This document shows, piece by piece, positions 35,922 to 44,811 of a stretch of 64,000 nucleotides of DNA (positions within the stretch are counted from its first letter, which is position 1; every line of letters starts with the position of its first letter). The notes under the pieces are model-generated. The model was given only the letters and a program-made list of their open reading frames with translations, had not been told where the DNA came from and ran no database searches. Both the position numbers and the translations under genes were made by a program. The DNA is from Streptomyces sp. NBC_01262. Its GTDB lineage: Bacteria > Actinomycetota > Actinomycetes > Streptomycetales > Streptomycetaceae. The stretch lies in contig NZ_CP108462.1 in NCBI RefSeq assembly GCF_036226365.1, forward strand, positions 7,844,501 through 7,908,500. The letters are read 5' to 3'.

Positions 35922-36859
35922 CAGGAAGCTCCCTGATCGGTGCGGGAGTTGGCGACCTTGAGGAAGCCGAAGGACAGGACGAGGGTGACGATGGCTATGA
36001 CCACCGAGGTCGCGGCGGCGGAGTAGATGTCACCCCGGACGAAGGCGTCCTGGTAGACCTTCATCAGCGGGCTCCAGGTCGTGGAGATGGCGTTGGTCAG
36101 CGGCTTGAGGGTGGTCGGCTCGCTGAAGACCTGGAAGGTCGCGATGACGGAGAAGAAGAAGGTCAGGATGAGGGCGGGGGCGACGGTCGGGATCTTGATG
36201 CGGAGCGCGATCTGGAGCTCCGACGCACCGTCGATGCGGGCCGCCTCGTAGATGTCGGGGGAGATCGCCCGCAGCGAGGTGTAGATCACGATCATGTTGA
36301 AGCCGGTGCCGCCCCACACCGCGATGTTCGCGAGCGAGCCGAACAGCAGCCCGCTGGAGAACAGGTCCGGCTCCGGCAGGCCCAGCTTGTCGAGCAGGTA
36401 CGTGAACGGGCTGACGGTCGGGAGGTAGAGGAAGCCCCAGAGCAGAGCCGCCACGACGCCCGGCACCGCGTACGGCAGGAAGATCGCGAGGCGGGAGAAG
36501 CCGCCGGCCCGGGTGTGCTTGCTGTCCAGCATGAGGGCGAAGAGCAGGGCCAGGCCCAGCATGGTCGGCACGACGATGGCGCCGTAGCCGAGGATGCGGA
36601 GCGCTCCCGCGAACAGCTCGTGGTCGCTGAGGACGCCCGTGTAGTTGCTCAGGCCCGCCCAGACCTCGTGCCTGGCGTTCTTGCCCAGGCCCAGGCCCTT
36701 GATCTCCACCTTGCGCAGGCTGAGATAGACCGCGTAGCCGATCGGGAGGGCGAAGATCAGCGCGAAGAGGATGCCTGCGGGGGCGAGAAAGCCGTATGGC
36801 GCTACGCGCGGCCCGGAGGGCCGGCCACGCTTACGGGGGCGGACGGTCGCCGTTGCCAT
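35921..36859 (-). CDS. Galacto-oligosaccharide ABC permease (MalF/GanP type)
   Basis: 312-residue membrane protein with an Arg/Lys-rich start (RPRKRGRPSG), six segments and EAA loop DIYEAARIDGASELQIALRI. It is separated from the binding-protein gene by a 14-bp-stem hairpin, which probably lowers permease expression relative to the binding protein. Confidence 0.9.
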   Translation of the reverse strand: MATATVRPRKRGRPSGPRVAPYGFLAPAGILFALIFALPIGYAVYLSLRKVEIKGLGLGKNARHEVWAGLSNYTGVLSDHELFAGALRILGYGAIVVPTMLGLALLFALMLDSKHTRAGGFSRLAIFLPYAVPGVVAALLWGFLYLPTVSPFTYLLDKLGLPEPDLFSSGLLFGSLANIAVWGGTGFNMIVIYTSLRAISPDIYEAARIDGASELQIALRIKIPTVAPALILTFFFSVIATFQVFSEPTTLKPLTNAISTTWSPLMKVYQDAFVRGDIYSAAATSVVIAIVTLVLSFGFLKVANSRTDQGAS

Positions 36860-36899
36860 GGGTGACTCGTTTCGGTTTCGTTGTCGGTTCTGGGGGAGT

Positions 36900-36940
36900 G
36901 TCCTCGATCGCCGGACGGGCTGATGGTCAGCCCGTCCGGC
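36900..36940 (-). terminator. Intra-operon hairpin built from a family A repeat
   Basis: GCCGGACGGGCTGA (36910-36923) and its complement (36927-36940) form a perfect 14-bp stem with a 3-base loop, between binding-protein and permease genes. With the flanking GTCCTCGATC it is a variant family A core facing a second half copy. Likely an attenuator or mRNA stabiliser. Confidence 0.7.
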
Positions 36941-36950
36941 GGGGGAGAAC

Positions 36951-38252
36951 CTAGCCGACCGTGAAGCCCTGCTTCTTGAGGTCCGCGACGGTAGTCGACT
37001 GCATCGAGTCGAGCGCCGACGTGAAGTCGGTCTTGTTCTGCGCGGCCTTGCCGAAGGCGTCCTTGAAGGCGCTGTACGCGACGTTCACGTTCGGGCCCCA
37101 CGCCCCGGCCGCCGTGGTCTTGGCGATGGCGGCGGCGTCCGTGTAGAAGGTCGGCTGGTTGGAGAAGAACTCCGGCGCCGTGGACAGCGCGCTGCCCGTC
37201 TGGGCGGTGGTGGCGGCCGGGTAGATGCCGCCGTTCTTCACCAGGGCGGCGACGGCCTCCGGGTCGGTGTTCAGCCAGGTGGCGAACTTCGCGGCCGCGG
37301 CCTTGTGCTTGGAGTCGGTGGTGATGCCCGTCGTGGAGCCACCCCAACTGCCGGTCTTGTTCTCGCCGGCCGACCACTGGGGGAGCGGGGCCATGGCCCA
37401 CTTGCCCTTGGTGTCGGGGGCGGCGGTGGTCAGGACACCGGGGGCCCACACCGCGCTGACCCAGGCGATCTGGGTGCCGGTGTTGAGGGCCTTGTTCCAG
37501 GCGGGGGTGTACATCGGCTGGTTGTCGATGGCGCCCTCCTTGACCAGGCCGCCCCAGAAGTCGGCGACCTTCTTGGAGGCGGCGTCGTCGATGCCGACGT
37601 TCCACTTGTCGCCGCTGGTGGTCCACCACTTGGCGCCGGCCTGCTGGGACAGGCCCGCGAAGAGGCCGGGGTCGCCGCTGGAGAAGGTGGTGAGGGACCT
37701 CTTGCTGTCCTTCTTCTTCAGCGCGCGGGCGGTGGCGGCGAAGTCGGCCCACGTCTTGGGGACGGTCAGGCCGTACTTCTTGAAGAGGTCCTGGCGGTAG
37801 TAGAACATCAGCGGGCCGGTGTCCTGCGGTATCGCGTAGAGCGCGTCGGAGCCGAGGGTGACCTGCTGCCAGACGCCGTCCGCGAACTCGGACTTCGCGC
37901 TGCCGGCCTCGGAGCTTATGTCGGCCAGGACGTCGTTGCTGACCAGGGTGGGGAGCACCTGGAACTCGGCCTGCACCAGGTCGGGGGCCTTGTGGGCCTT
38001 CGAGGCCGTGATGATCTTGGTGACCAGGTCGTCGCCGGACGCCTGCTTCTTCACCGTGACCTTGATGTTCGGGTTCTTCTTGTTCCAGATGTCGACGACC
38101 TTGTCGAGGCCGGGCGCCCAGGCCCAGTACGTAAGGCTGACAGGACCGGTGTCCTCGGCCTTCGGGGTGCTGTCGGAGCTGCTGCTGCAACCCGCGAGGA
38201 GGGCCGCGCCGAGAACGGCGACCGTGGCCTTGGCGATGAGTGAGTTACGCAT
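36951..38252 (-). CDS. Galacto-oligosaccharide-binding lipoprotein (GanS-like)
   Basis: 433-residue type 1 binding protein. The signal peptide MRNSLIAKATVAVLGAALLA is followed by the lipobox Cys22 (LLAGC), so the mature protein is a lipoprotein at the outer membrane face. A Ser-rich tether precedes the LTYWAWAPG fold start. The ATG at 38252 has GGAAG upstream; an in-frame ATG at 38306 lies in the operator and is rejected. Confidence 0.9.
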   Translation of the reverse strand: MRNSLIAKATVAVLGAALLAGCSSSSDSTPKAEDTGPVSLTYWAWAPGLDKVVDIWNKKNPNIKVTVKKQASGDDLVTKIITASKAHKAPDLVQAEFQVLPTLVSNDVLADISSEAGSAKSEFADGVWQQVTLGSDALYAIPQDTGPLMFYYRQDLFKKYGLTVPKTWADFAATARALKKKDSKRSLTTFSSGDPGLFAGLSQQAGAKWWTTSGDKWNVGIDDAASKKVADFWGGLVKEGAIDNQPMYTPAWNKALNTGTQIAWVSAVWAPGVLTTAAPDTKGKWAMAPLPQWSAGENKTGSWGGSTTGITTDSKHKAAAAKFATWLNTDPEAVAALVKNGGIYPAATTAQTGSALSTAPEFFSNQPTFYTDAAAIAKTTAAGAWGPNVNVAYSAFKDAFGKAAQNKTDFTSALDSMQSTTVADLKKQGFTVG

Positions 38253-38304
38253 GGGCTCGCTTCCCTGACAAGGGCGGCCGCGTCGGTGCGGCTGCCATCC
38301 ATGC

Positions 38305-38348
38305 ACTGTGAGCGTTCACAGTAGAGAAACTTTCCGGACACTTGTCAA
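38305..38348 (-). promoter_or_regulatory. Promoter and LacI operator of the galactan transporter operon
   Basis: The minus strand has TTGACA (38348-38343) and a -10-like TCTACT or TACTGT 17-19 bases downstream, overlapped by the palindrome ACTGTGAGCGTTCACAGT (38305-38322; arms of 7 perfect). Repressor bound here would cover the -10. Likely regulator: the LacI protein encoded at 33973. Confidence 0.65.
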
Positions 38349-38428
38349 TGCTTGTTGCCATGCGGTTATCTAGGCCGAGTCGCCGATCACGCGACTGTGC
38401 ACGTTCCCAACATCATCCAGGAGTTCCC

Positions 38429-40444
38429 ATGCTGTCTCGCGTCGGTCGTCTCGCCTACGGCGGCGACTACAACCCCGAGCAGTGGCCCGAGGAGGTGTGG
38501 CAGGAGGACGTGCGGCTCATGCGCGAGGCCGGCGTCACGGTGGTCAGCGTCGGGATCTTCTCCTGGGCGCTGCTGGAGCCCGAGCCGGGCGTCCACGACT
38601 TCGGCTGGCTCGACCGCGTCATCGAATTGCTGCACGTCAACGGCATCCGCGTCGACCTCGGCACCCCCACCGTCGTGCCTCCCGCCTGGTTCTACGCGGC
38701 CCACCCCGAGGCCCTGCCGGTCTCCCGCGAGGGGGTCCGCTACGGGTTCGGGTCGCGCGGTGCGATCTGCCACAGCTCGGAGGCGTACCGGCAGGCGGCC
38801 GCGGGCATCACCGAGCAGCTCGCGCGGCGCTACGGGAGCCACCCTGCGGTCGCGATGTGGCACGTGCACAACGAGTACGGGGTCCCTGTCTCGGCCTGCT
38901 ACTGCGATGCGTCGGTGGCTGAATTCCGCCGGTGGTTGCAGATTCGTTATGGAACCCTGGGCGCTCTCAACCAGGCCTGGGGCACCGCCTTCTGGGGCCA
39001 GCACTACACCGACTGGGCGCACATCGACGCCCCCCGGATCACCCCGACCGTCGCCAACCCGGCGCAGCAGCTGGACTTCGCCCGCTTCACGGACGAGACG
39101 ATTCGCGGCAATTTCATCGCAGAACGTGACATTCTTCACAGGCTCGCCCCCGGCATCCCGGTCACCACCAACTTCATGACCGCGCTCAGCCAGTGCGACT
39201 CCATGGACTACTGGGCCTGGGGCAAGGCAGTCGACGTGGTCACCAACGACCACTACCTGATGACCGACGGCCGCCGCACCCACGTCAACCTCGCGATGGC
39301 CGCCGACCTCACCCGCTCCGTCGCCGGCGGCGAGCCCTGGCTGCTGCTGGAGCACTCGCCCAGCGGCGTCAACTGGCAGCGCCGCAACCCCGCCAAGCGC
39401 CCCGGCGAGATGGCCCGCAACAGCCTCGGCCACGTCGCCCGGGGCAGCGACGGCGCGATGTTCTTCCAGTGGCGGCAGTCCCGCTACGGCGCCGAGAAGT
39501 TCCACTCCGCGATGCTTCCGCACGCCGGCACCGACAGCCGCGTCTGGCGCGAGGTCGTCCAGCTCGGCGCCGACATCGGCGCCCTCGCCGAGATCGCCGA
39601 CAGCCGGACCGTCGCCGACGCCGCCATCCTGTGGGACTGGCAGTCCTGGTGGGCGCAGAAGCTCGAATGGCGGCCCAGCCAGGACAACGACGCCCGCGAG
39701 CGCGCCGACAGCTTCTACGAGACCCTGTACGACCGGCACCTGACCGTCGACTTCGCCCACCCGGAAGCCGATCTGTCGGCCTATCCGCTGGTCGTCGTCC
39801 CGGCGCTGTACCTGGCCACCGAGGCGGCGGGCCGCAACCTGCTCTCGTACGTCGAAGGCGGCGGCACGCTGGTCGTCTCGTACTTCTCCGGCATCGTCGA
39901 CGAGCACGACACCGTCCACCCGGGCCCCGTCCCGGGCGCCCTGCGCGACGTACTCGGCCTCACCGTCGAGGAGTTCGCGCCCCTGCTCGACGGCGAGCGG
40001 GTCCGCATCGAGGCCGCCGACGGCTCCGAGCTGGCCGGGGACCTGTGGGCCGAGTTCGTGGTGCCCCAGGGCGCGGACCCCGTCTGGACGTACGCCGACG
40101 GCCCCGCCGCCGGTCTGCCCGCCGTCACCCGGCACGAGCTGGGGCAGGGCACGGCCTGGTACGTGTCGACCCGGCTCGGCGCGGCGGAGCTGGACGCGGT
40201 CATCGCCACCGCGGCCGGCGACGCCGGGATCGCCCCGCGCGACGACCTGCCGCGCGACGTGGAGGTCGTCCGGCGGACCGGCGAGCACGGCTCCTACCTC
40301 TTCGTCATCAACCACACCGGCACCGAGGCCAAGGTCCCGGTCGACGCCTCCGGTACGGAGCTGCTCACCGGCGAGCGCTTCGCCGGGGTGCTCGCCGTAC
40401 CGCCGGGCGCGGTACGGGTCGTCCGCGCGGACGACAGGGCCTGA
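38429..40444 (+). CDS. Beta-galactosidase, GH42 (GanA-like)
   Basis: 671-residue cytosolic enzyme: TIM barrel (about 1-385), trimerisation domain (about 390-600) and a small C-terminal beta domain. Acid/base Glu149 (WHVHNEYG) and nucleophile Glu308 (LLLEHSPSGVNW) are present, as is the early GGDYNPEQWP. The Cys cluster in CYCD near 158 may contribute to a metal site seen in some GH42. AGGAG at 38419-38423. Divergent from the transporter operon, it would hydrolyse imported beta-1,4-galacto-oligosaccharides. Confidence 0.9.
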   Translation: MLSRVGRLAYGGDYNPEQWPEEVWQEDVRLMREAGVTVVSVGIFSWALLEPEPGVHDFGWLDRVIELLHVNGIRVDLGTPTVVPPAWFYAAHPEALPVSREGVRYGFGSRGAICHSSEAYRQAAAGITEQLARRYGSHPAVAMWHVHNEYGVPVSACYCDASVAEFRRWLQIRYGTLGALNQAWGTAFWGQHYTDWAHIDAPRITPTVANPAQQLDFARFTDETIRGNFIAERDILHRLAPGIPVTTNFMTALSQCDSMDYWAWGKAVDVVTNDHYLMTDGRRTHVNLAMAADLTRSVAGGEPWLLLEHSPSGVNWQRRNPAKRPGEMARNSLGHVARGSDGAMFFQWRQSRYGAEKFHSAMLPHAGTDSRVWREVVQLGADIGALAEIADSRTVADAAILWDWQSWWAQKLEWRPSQDNDARERADSFYETLYDRHLTVDFAHPEADLSAYPLVVVPALYLATEAAGRNLLSYVEGGGTLVVSYFSGIVDEHDTVHPGPVPGALRDVLGLTVEEFAPLLDGERVRIEAADGSELAGDLWAEFVVPQGADPVWTYADGPAAGLPAVTRHELGQGTAWYVSTRLGAAELDAVIATAAGDAGIAPRDDLPRDVEVVRRTGEHGSYLFVINHTGTEAKVPVDASGTELLTGERFAGVLAVPPGAVRVVRADDRA

Positions 40445-40569
40445 CAGGGCCTAGGGCCCGCACAGACTCCGGCCGGGCGCCCTGGGGACACTTGGCCCCG
40501 GCCGGCAAGGGGGGCGGCGCGCAGCTGAGGGGCGGCGCCGCCCCGCCTTACTCCACAGCTCCATCGAAA

Positions 40570-40596
40570 TGGCTCCACCGAACTGGCTCCACCGAA
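40570..40596. repeat. 13-bp tandem direct repeat before the first GH53 gene
   Basis: TGGCTCCACCGAA occurs at 40570-40582 and again at 40584-40596, just upstream of the ribosome-binding region. Confidence 0.7.
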
Positions 40597-40605
40597 GGGA
40601 CAACG

Positions 40606-42195
40606 ATGTTCCGTCTCAGACCCACCTTCACCCGGGCCCGTGCCCTGGCCCGTGCCCTGGCGCTGCCTGTGGTCGCGGCCATCGGGCTGGCCCTCATACA
40701 GGCACCGCCGGCGGCGGCCGCCAGCACGCTCACCAACGGCGGCTTCGAGTCCAACGGCGCCGGCACCGCCACCCCCACCGGCTGGTCCACCTACTCCGCG
40801 GCCGGCCAGAACAGCGCCTCGTACACCGAGGCCGGTGGCCACTCCGGCTCGTACCGGCTCACCCACTACGCGTCCACGGCCTACAAGGTCGAGACGTACC
40901 AGTACCTGTCGGGCCTGACCAACGGCAACTACACGCTCACCGCATGGGTCCGCTCCGGCGGCGGCCAGAACTCCGCGTACATCGCGCTGAAGAGCTGCGG
41001 CAGCACCGACCAGCGCACGGACCTCCCGGTCAGCTCCAGCTCCTGGGTGCGGATCGTCACCTCGATCGCCGTGACCAACAACCAGTGCACGATCAGCATC
41101 AACTCCGATGCCAACGCGGGCAACTGGATCAACGTCGACGACCTCACCTTCGCCTCCGGCTCCACCGGGCTGTCGATCAAGGGCGCCGACATCTCCTCCC
41201 TCGCCAAGAGTGAGGCCAAGGGCGGCGTGTACAAGTACGCCTCCGGCACGACCGGCGACGCGCTGGCGATCCTGAAGTCCGCGGGCATGAACTACGCCCG
41301 CCTCAAGGTCTGGGTCAACCCGGCCGACGGCTACAACAACAAGGCCCGCGTCCTGGCGATGGCCACCCGTATCAAGGCCCAGGGCATGAAGCTGCTCGTG
41401 GACTTCCACTACAGCGACACCTGGGCCGACCCCGGCGCCCAGGCCAAGCCCGCCGCGTGGTCCGGCCACACCTACAGCCAGCTCAAGACCGACGTCTACA
41501 ACCACACATACGACGTCCTCAACGCCCTCAAGGCCCAGGGCACGACCGCCGACATGGTCCAGATCGGCAACGAGATCAACGCCGGCATGCTCTTCTCCGA
41601 AGGCTCGACCTCCAACTGGTCCCAGCTCGCCGGGCTCCTCAACTCCGGCTACAGCGCCGCCAAGGCGGTCTCCTCCAGCACCCTGGTCGCCCTGCACCTG
41701 GCCAACGCCGGCGACGACTCCGCGGTGCGTACGTGGTTCGACAACGCTTCCTCCAACGGCGTCAACTACGACGTGATCGGCCTGTCGTACTACGGCTACT
41801 GGCACGGCTCGCTCGCCTCCGCCCAGACGACCCTGGACGACGTCGCCTCGCGGTACGGCAAGCCCGTCTTCATCGCCGAGACGGCCTACCCCTTCCGTCT
41901 CGACAGCGACGACTCCTTCACCAACATCATCGACACGAGCGCCGAACTGGTCACCGGCTACCCGGCCACCCAGGCCGGCCAGGCCGCCTGGTTCCGTGAC
42001 GTGATGAACATCGTCGAGGCCGTCCCGGGCGGCCGTGGCCTCGGCGTCTTCTACTGGGAAGCCACGTGGACGGCCGTCACCGGCAACGGCTGGGACCCCA
42101 CCGACGCCACGTCCGGCAACGGCTGGGAGAACCAGGCCCTGTTCGACTACAGCGACCAGGCCACCTCCGCCATGACCTGGTTCAGCCACCGCTAG
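40606..42195 (+). CDS. Secreted endo-beta-1,4-galactanase, GH53, with N-terminal CBM (copy 1)
   Basis: 529-residue exported enzyme. The Sec-type signal is preceded by an Arg-rich n-region (cleavage near AAA, about residue 40). Residues about 42-185 form a jelly-roll carbohydrate-binding module (NGGFESNG, PTGW, NWINVDDLTF), possibly the CBM61 galactan-binding type. The GH53 barrel starts near 190 with GADISSL; acid/base Glu323 (QIGNEIN), nucleophile Glu425 (FIAETAYP). It would cut the galactan side chains of pectin outside the cell. Confidence 0.9.
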   Translation: MFRLRPTFTRARALARALALPVVAAIGLALIQAPPAAAASTLTNGGFESNGAGTATPTGWSTYSAAGQNSASYTEAGGHSGSYRLTHYASTAYKVETYQYLSGLTNGNYTLTAWVRSGGGQNSAYIALKSCGSTDQRTDLPVSSSSWVRIVTSIAVTNNQCTISINSDANAGNWINVDDLTFASGSTGLSIKGADISSLAKSEAKGGVYKYASGTTGDALAILKSAGMNYARLKVWVNPADGYNNKARVLAMATRIKAQGMKLLVDFHYSDTWADPGAQAKPAAWSGHTYSQLKTDVYNHTYDVLNALKAQGTTADMVQIGNEINAGMLFSEGSTSNWSQLAGLLNSGYSAAKAVSSSTLVALHLANAGDDSAVRTWFDNASSNGVNYDVIGLSYYGYWHGSLASAQTTLDDVASRYGKPVFIAETAYPFRLDSDDSFTNIIDTSAELVTGYPATQAGQAAWFRDVMNIVEAVPGGRGLGVFYWEATWTAVTGNGWDPTDATSGNGWENQALFDYSDQATSAMTWFSHR

Positions 42196-42204
42196 CGATC
42201 CACT

Positions 42205-42257
42205 CCGGGTTGGGGGTAGGCCGCTCGCCTGAGGCGGAGCGGGCTGGCCCAACCCGG
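42205..42257 (+). repeat. Palindromic repeat, family C, after the first GH53 gene
   Basis: Outer arms CCGGGTTGGG (42205-42214) and CCCAACCCGG (42248-42257) surround the 33-bp core shared with the alpha-mannosidase insert at 27685-27717. Nine bases after the stop codon, it can serve as a terminator. Confidence 0.85.
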
Positions 42258-42327
42258 CCACGGACCGCAGGTCGTCCACGCATGCTCAGCCACCCACCTA
42301 CCGCCCACGCCTCGAACGGACAACACC

Positions 42328-43902
42328 ATGCTCCCTTCCAGACGCACCCTCCTGGCCGCAGGCGCGGCCATTCCAGTAGCCCTGGTGGCCGGCTCCGCCG
42401 GCACGGCACACGCCGCCAGCACCAGCGAATTGGTCAACGGCGACTTCGAAGCCGACGGCACCGGCACCGCCACCCCCGCCGGCTGGACCACGCGCAACCC
42501 GCCGGGCCAGGGCAACGCCTCGTACACCGAGGCCGGCGGCCACTCCGGCTCGTACCGGCTGACGCACTGGGCGGAGACCGCGTACCGGACGGAGACCTCC
42601 CAGGAGGTCACCGGCCTGGCCAACGGCCACTACACGCTGACCGCCTGGGTCCGCTCCTCCGGCGGTCAGAACGCGGCCTACCTCGCCCTGAACACCCGGG
42701 CCCACGCCGAAGCGCGCACCGACCTGCCGCCCACCTCCAACGGCGGCTGGGTGCGGCTCGTCACCTCCGTACGGGTCACCCACCACCGGCTCACGGTCAG
42801 CGTCGTCTCGGACGCCAACGCCGGAAACTGGATCAACGTCGACGACGTGACGCTGACCCCCGGCTCAACTGCAGGACTCGCCATCAAGGGCGGCGACATC
42901 TCCTCCCTCGCCAAGAGCGAGGCCCTGGGCGGCGTCTACCGCTACAGCGACGGCCGACGCGGCGACGCCGTGAAGATCCTCGCCTCGGCCGGGATGAACT
43001 ACGCCCGCCTCAAGGTCTGGGTCGACCCCGCCGACGGCTACAACGACAAGGCCCACGTCCTGTCCATGGCCAAGCGCATCAAGGCCGCCGGCATGAAGCT
43101 GCTCGTCGACTTCCACTACTCCGACGCGTGGGCCGACCCGGGCAAGCAGAACAAGCCCGCGGCCTGGGCCGACGACACCTTCGCCCAGCTCAAGGCAGAC
43201 GTCTACAACCACACGTACGACGTGCTGAGCGCGCTGAAGCGCCAGGGCACCAAGGCCGACATGGTCCAGATCGGCAACGAGATCAACGGCGGCCTGCTGT
43301 GGCCCGACGGCCGCTGGGACAACTGGCCGGGCCTGGCCGCCCTCCTCACCTCCGGCGCCGAGGCCGCCAAGGCGGTGAGCCGCTCGACGCAGGTCGCCCT
43401 CCACCTCGCCAACGCCGGGGACGACGGCGGCGCCCGCTGGTTCTTCGACAACGTCGTCTCGTACGGCGTGCCCTTCGACGTCATCGGCCTGTCGTACTAC
43501 GGCTACTGGCACGGCTTCCTCAACGACCTCCAGACCACCCTGGACGACATGGTGGCCCGCTACGACAAGCCCGTCTTCGTCGCCGAGACCGCCTACGCCT
43601 TCACCCTCGGCACCGACGACGACCTGGAGAACATCATCGACACGGCCAGCGAGCTGGTCTCCGGCTACCCGGCGACCCCCGCCGGCCAGGCGGCCAACCT
43701 CCGCGACATCATGAACGTCGTCGAGGCCGTCCCGGGCGGCCGTGGCCTGGGCATCTTCTACTGGGAGCCCGCCTGGACCGCCGTGACGGGCAACGGCTGG
43801 GACCCGGCCGACGCCTCGTCCGGCAACGCGTGGGAGAACCAGGCGCTGTTCGACTACGACAACAAGGCGCTGCCGGCGATGCGTTGGTTCGGCCACCGCT
43901 AG
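42328..43902 (+). CDS. Secreted endo-beta-1,4-galactanase, GH53, with N-terminal CBM (copy 2, Tat signal)
   Basis: 524-residue paralogue of the preceding enzyme with the same module order. The signal peptide carries twin arginines (PSRRTLLAAG), suggesting Tat rather than Sec export. The CBM-like module spans about 30-180, the GH53 barrel follows; acid/base Glu318 (QIGNEIN), nucleophile Glu420 (FVAETAYA). The C-terminal ends of the two paralogues are nearly identical up to the stop. It ends only eight bases before the convergent IclR gene. Confidence 0.9.
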   Translation: MLPSRRTLLAAGAAIPVALVAGSAGTAHAASTSELVNGDFEADGTGTATPAGWTTRNPPGQGNASYTEAGGHSGSYRLTHWAETAYRTETSQEVTGLANGHYTLTAWVRSSGGQNAAYLALNTRAHAEARTDLPPTSNGGWVRLVTSVRVTHHRLTVSVVSDANAGNWINVDDVTLTPGSTAGLAIKGGDISSLAKSEALGGVYRYSDGRRGDAVKILASAGMNYARLKVWVDPADGYNDKAHVLSMAKRIKAAGMKLLVDFHYSDAWADPGKQNKPAAWADDTFAQLKADVYNHTYDVLSALKRQGTKADMVQIGNEINGGLLWPDGRWDNWPGLAALLTSGAEAAKAVSRSTQVALHLANAGDDGGARWFFDNVVSYGVPFDVIGLSYYGYWHGFLNDLQTTLDDMVARYDKPVFVAETAYAFTLGTDDDLENIIDTASELVSGYPATPAGQAANLRDIMNVVEAVPGGRGLGIFYWEPAWTAVTGNGWDPADASSGNAWENQALFDYDNKALPAMRWFGHR

Positions 43903-43909
43903 CGATCAC

Positions 43910-44680
43910 TCAGAGGTGACGCGTGGCCATCGTCAGCCGGTCCCGCGCGTCGAACAGCGCGTCCTTGATCAGCTGCTCGTGTGCCGGGGTCAGCCTGGCC
44001 ACCGGCACCGAGCAGCTGATCGCGTCCCGGGCGGGGGTGCGGTACGGGATGGCGACGCCGAAGCAGCGCAGCCCGAGGGTGTTCTCCTCGCGGTCGACCG
44101 CGAGGCCCTGCTCGCGGATCTGCCGGAGTTCGAGGATCAGCTTCTCGCGGTCGGTGTGGGTGTGCTCGGTGAGCTGGTCCAGGGTCTCGGGGAGCAGCTT
44201 GCGGACCTGCTCGTCGGTGTACGTCGCCAGCAGGGCCTTGCCCAGGGAGGTGGAGTGGGCGGGCAGCCGCCGGCCGACCCGGGTGAAGGGCCGCAGGTAG
44301 TGCTGGGACTGGCGGGTGGCGAGGTAGACGACATTCGTGCCGTCGAGCCGGGCGAGGTGGATGGTCTCGCCGGTGTCCTCGGCGAGCCGGTCCAGGGTGG
44401 GGCGGGCGGCGGCGACGGCCTCGTCGCCGTCGATGTACGCGGTGCCGACGAGCAGGGCCCGCACCCCGATGCCGTAGCGTGTGCCCGTGGCGTCGGTCTC
44501 GATCCAGCCGAGCTCGACGAGCGTGCGAAGCAGCATGTAGAGGCTGGACTTGGGATATCCGACCGCTTCCTGGACGGTGGCGAGGCTGTGCATGCCCGGA
44601 CGTCCGGCGAAGAACTCCAGCAGCTCGACGGTCCGGACCGCCGACTTGACCTGAGCTCCGCCGACCTCGTCAGCAGCCAT
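43910..44680 (-). CDS. IclR-family transcriptional regulator
   Basis: 256-residue regulator with an N-terminal winged helix (about 10-75; AVGYPKSSLYMLLRTLVELG) and an IclR effector domain (about 85-250) of the type that binds small carboxylic acids. It is divergent from the aldehyde dehydrogenase gene and likely controls it through the operator at 44765-44780. A keto-acid of the uronate or pentonate route is a sensible ligand, by analogy with KdgR. Confidence 0.85.
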   Translation of the reverse strand: MAADEVGGAQVKSAVRTVELLEFFAGRPGMHSLATVQEAVGYPKSSLYMLLRTLVELGWIETDATGTRYGIGVRALLVGTAYIDGDEAVAAARPTLDRLAEDTGETIHLARLDGTNVVYLATRQSQHYLRPFTRVGRRLPAHSTSLGKALLATYTDEQVRKLLPETLDQLTEHTHTDREKLILELRQIREQGLAVDREENTLGLRCFGVAIPYRTPARDAISCSVPVARLTPAHEQLIKDALFDARDRLTMATRHL

Positions 44681-44764
44681 CCTGGGACCCCTCTTGTTCG
44701 GCCGGGCTTGTTGGACTCATACGCCCGGACGTAGGCTCCGAGCGTATTCAAAATTGCGGACGCT

Positions 44765-44780
44765 GTTCAGTATATCGAAC
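44765..44780. promoter_or_regulatory. IclR-type operator-like palindrome
   Basis: GTTCAGTATATCGAAC is palindromic at 12 of 16 positions (GTTC...TATA...GAAC), in the divergent region between the IclR and aldehyde dehydrogenase genes, 32 bases before the latter's GTG. The pattern is typical of IclR-family sites. Confidence 0.5.
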
Positions 44781-44811
44781 GTGACGAAGAGAAAGCTCGG
44801 AGGTACCCGCG

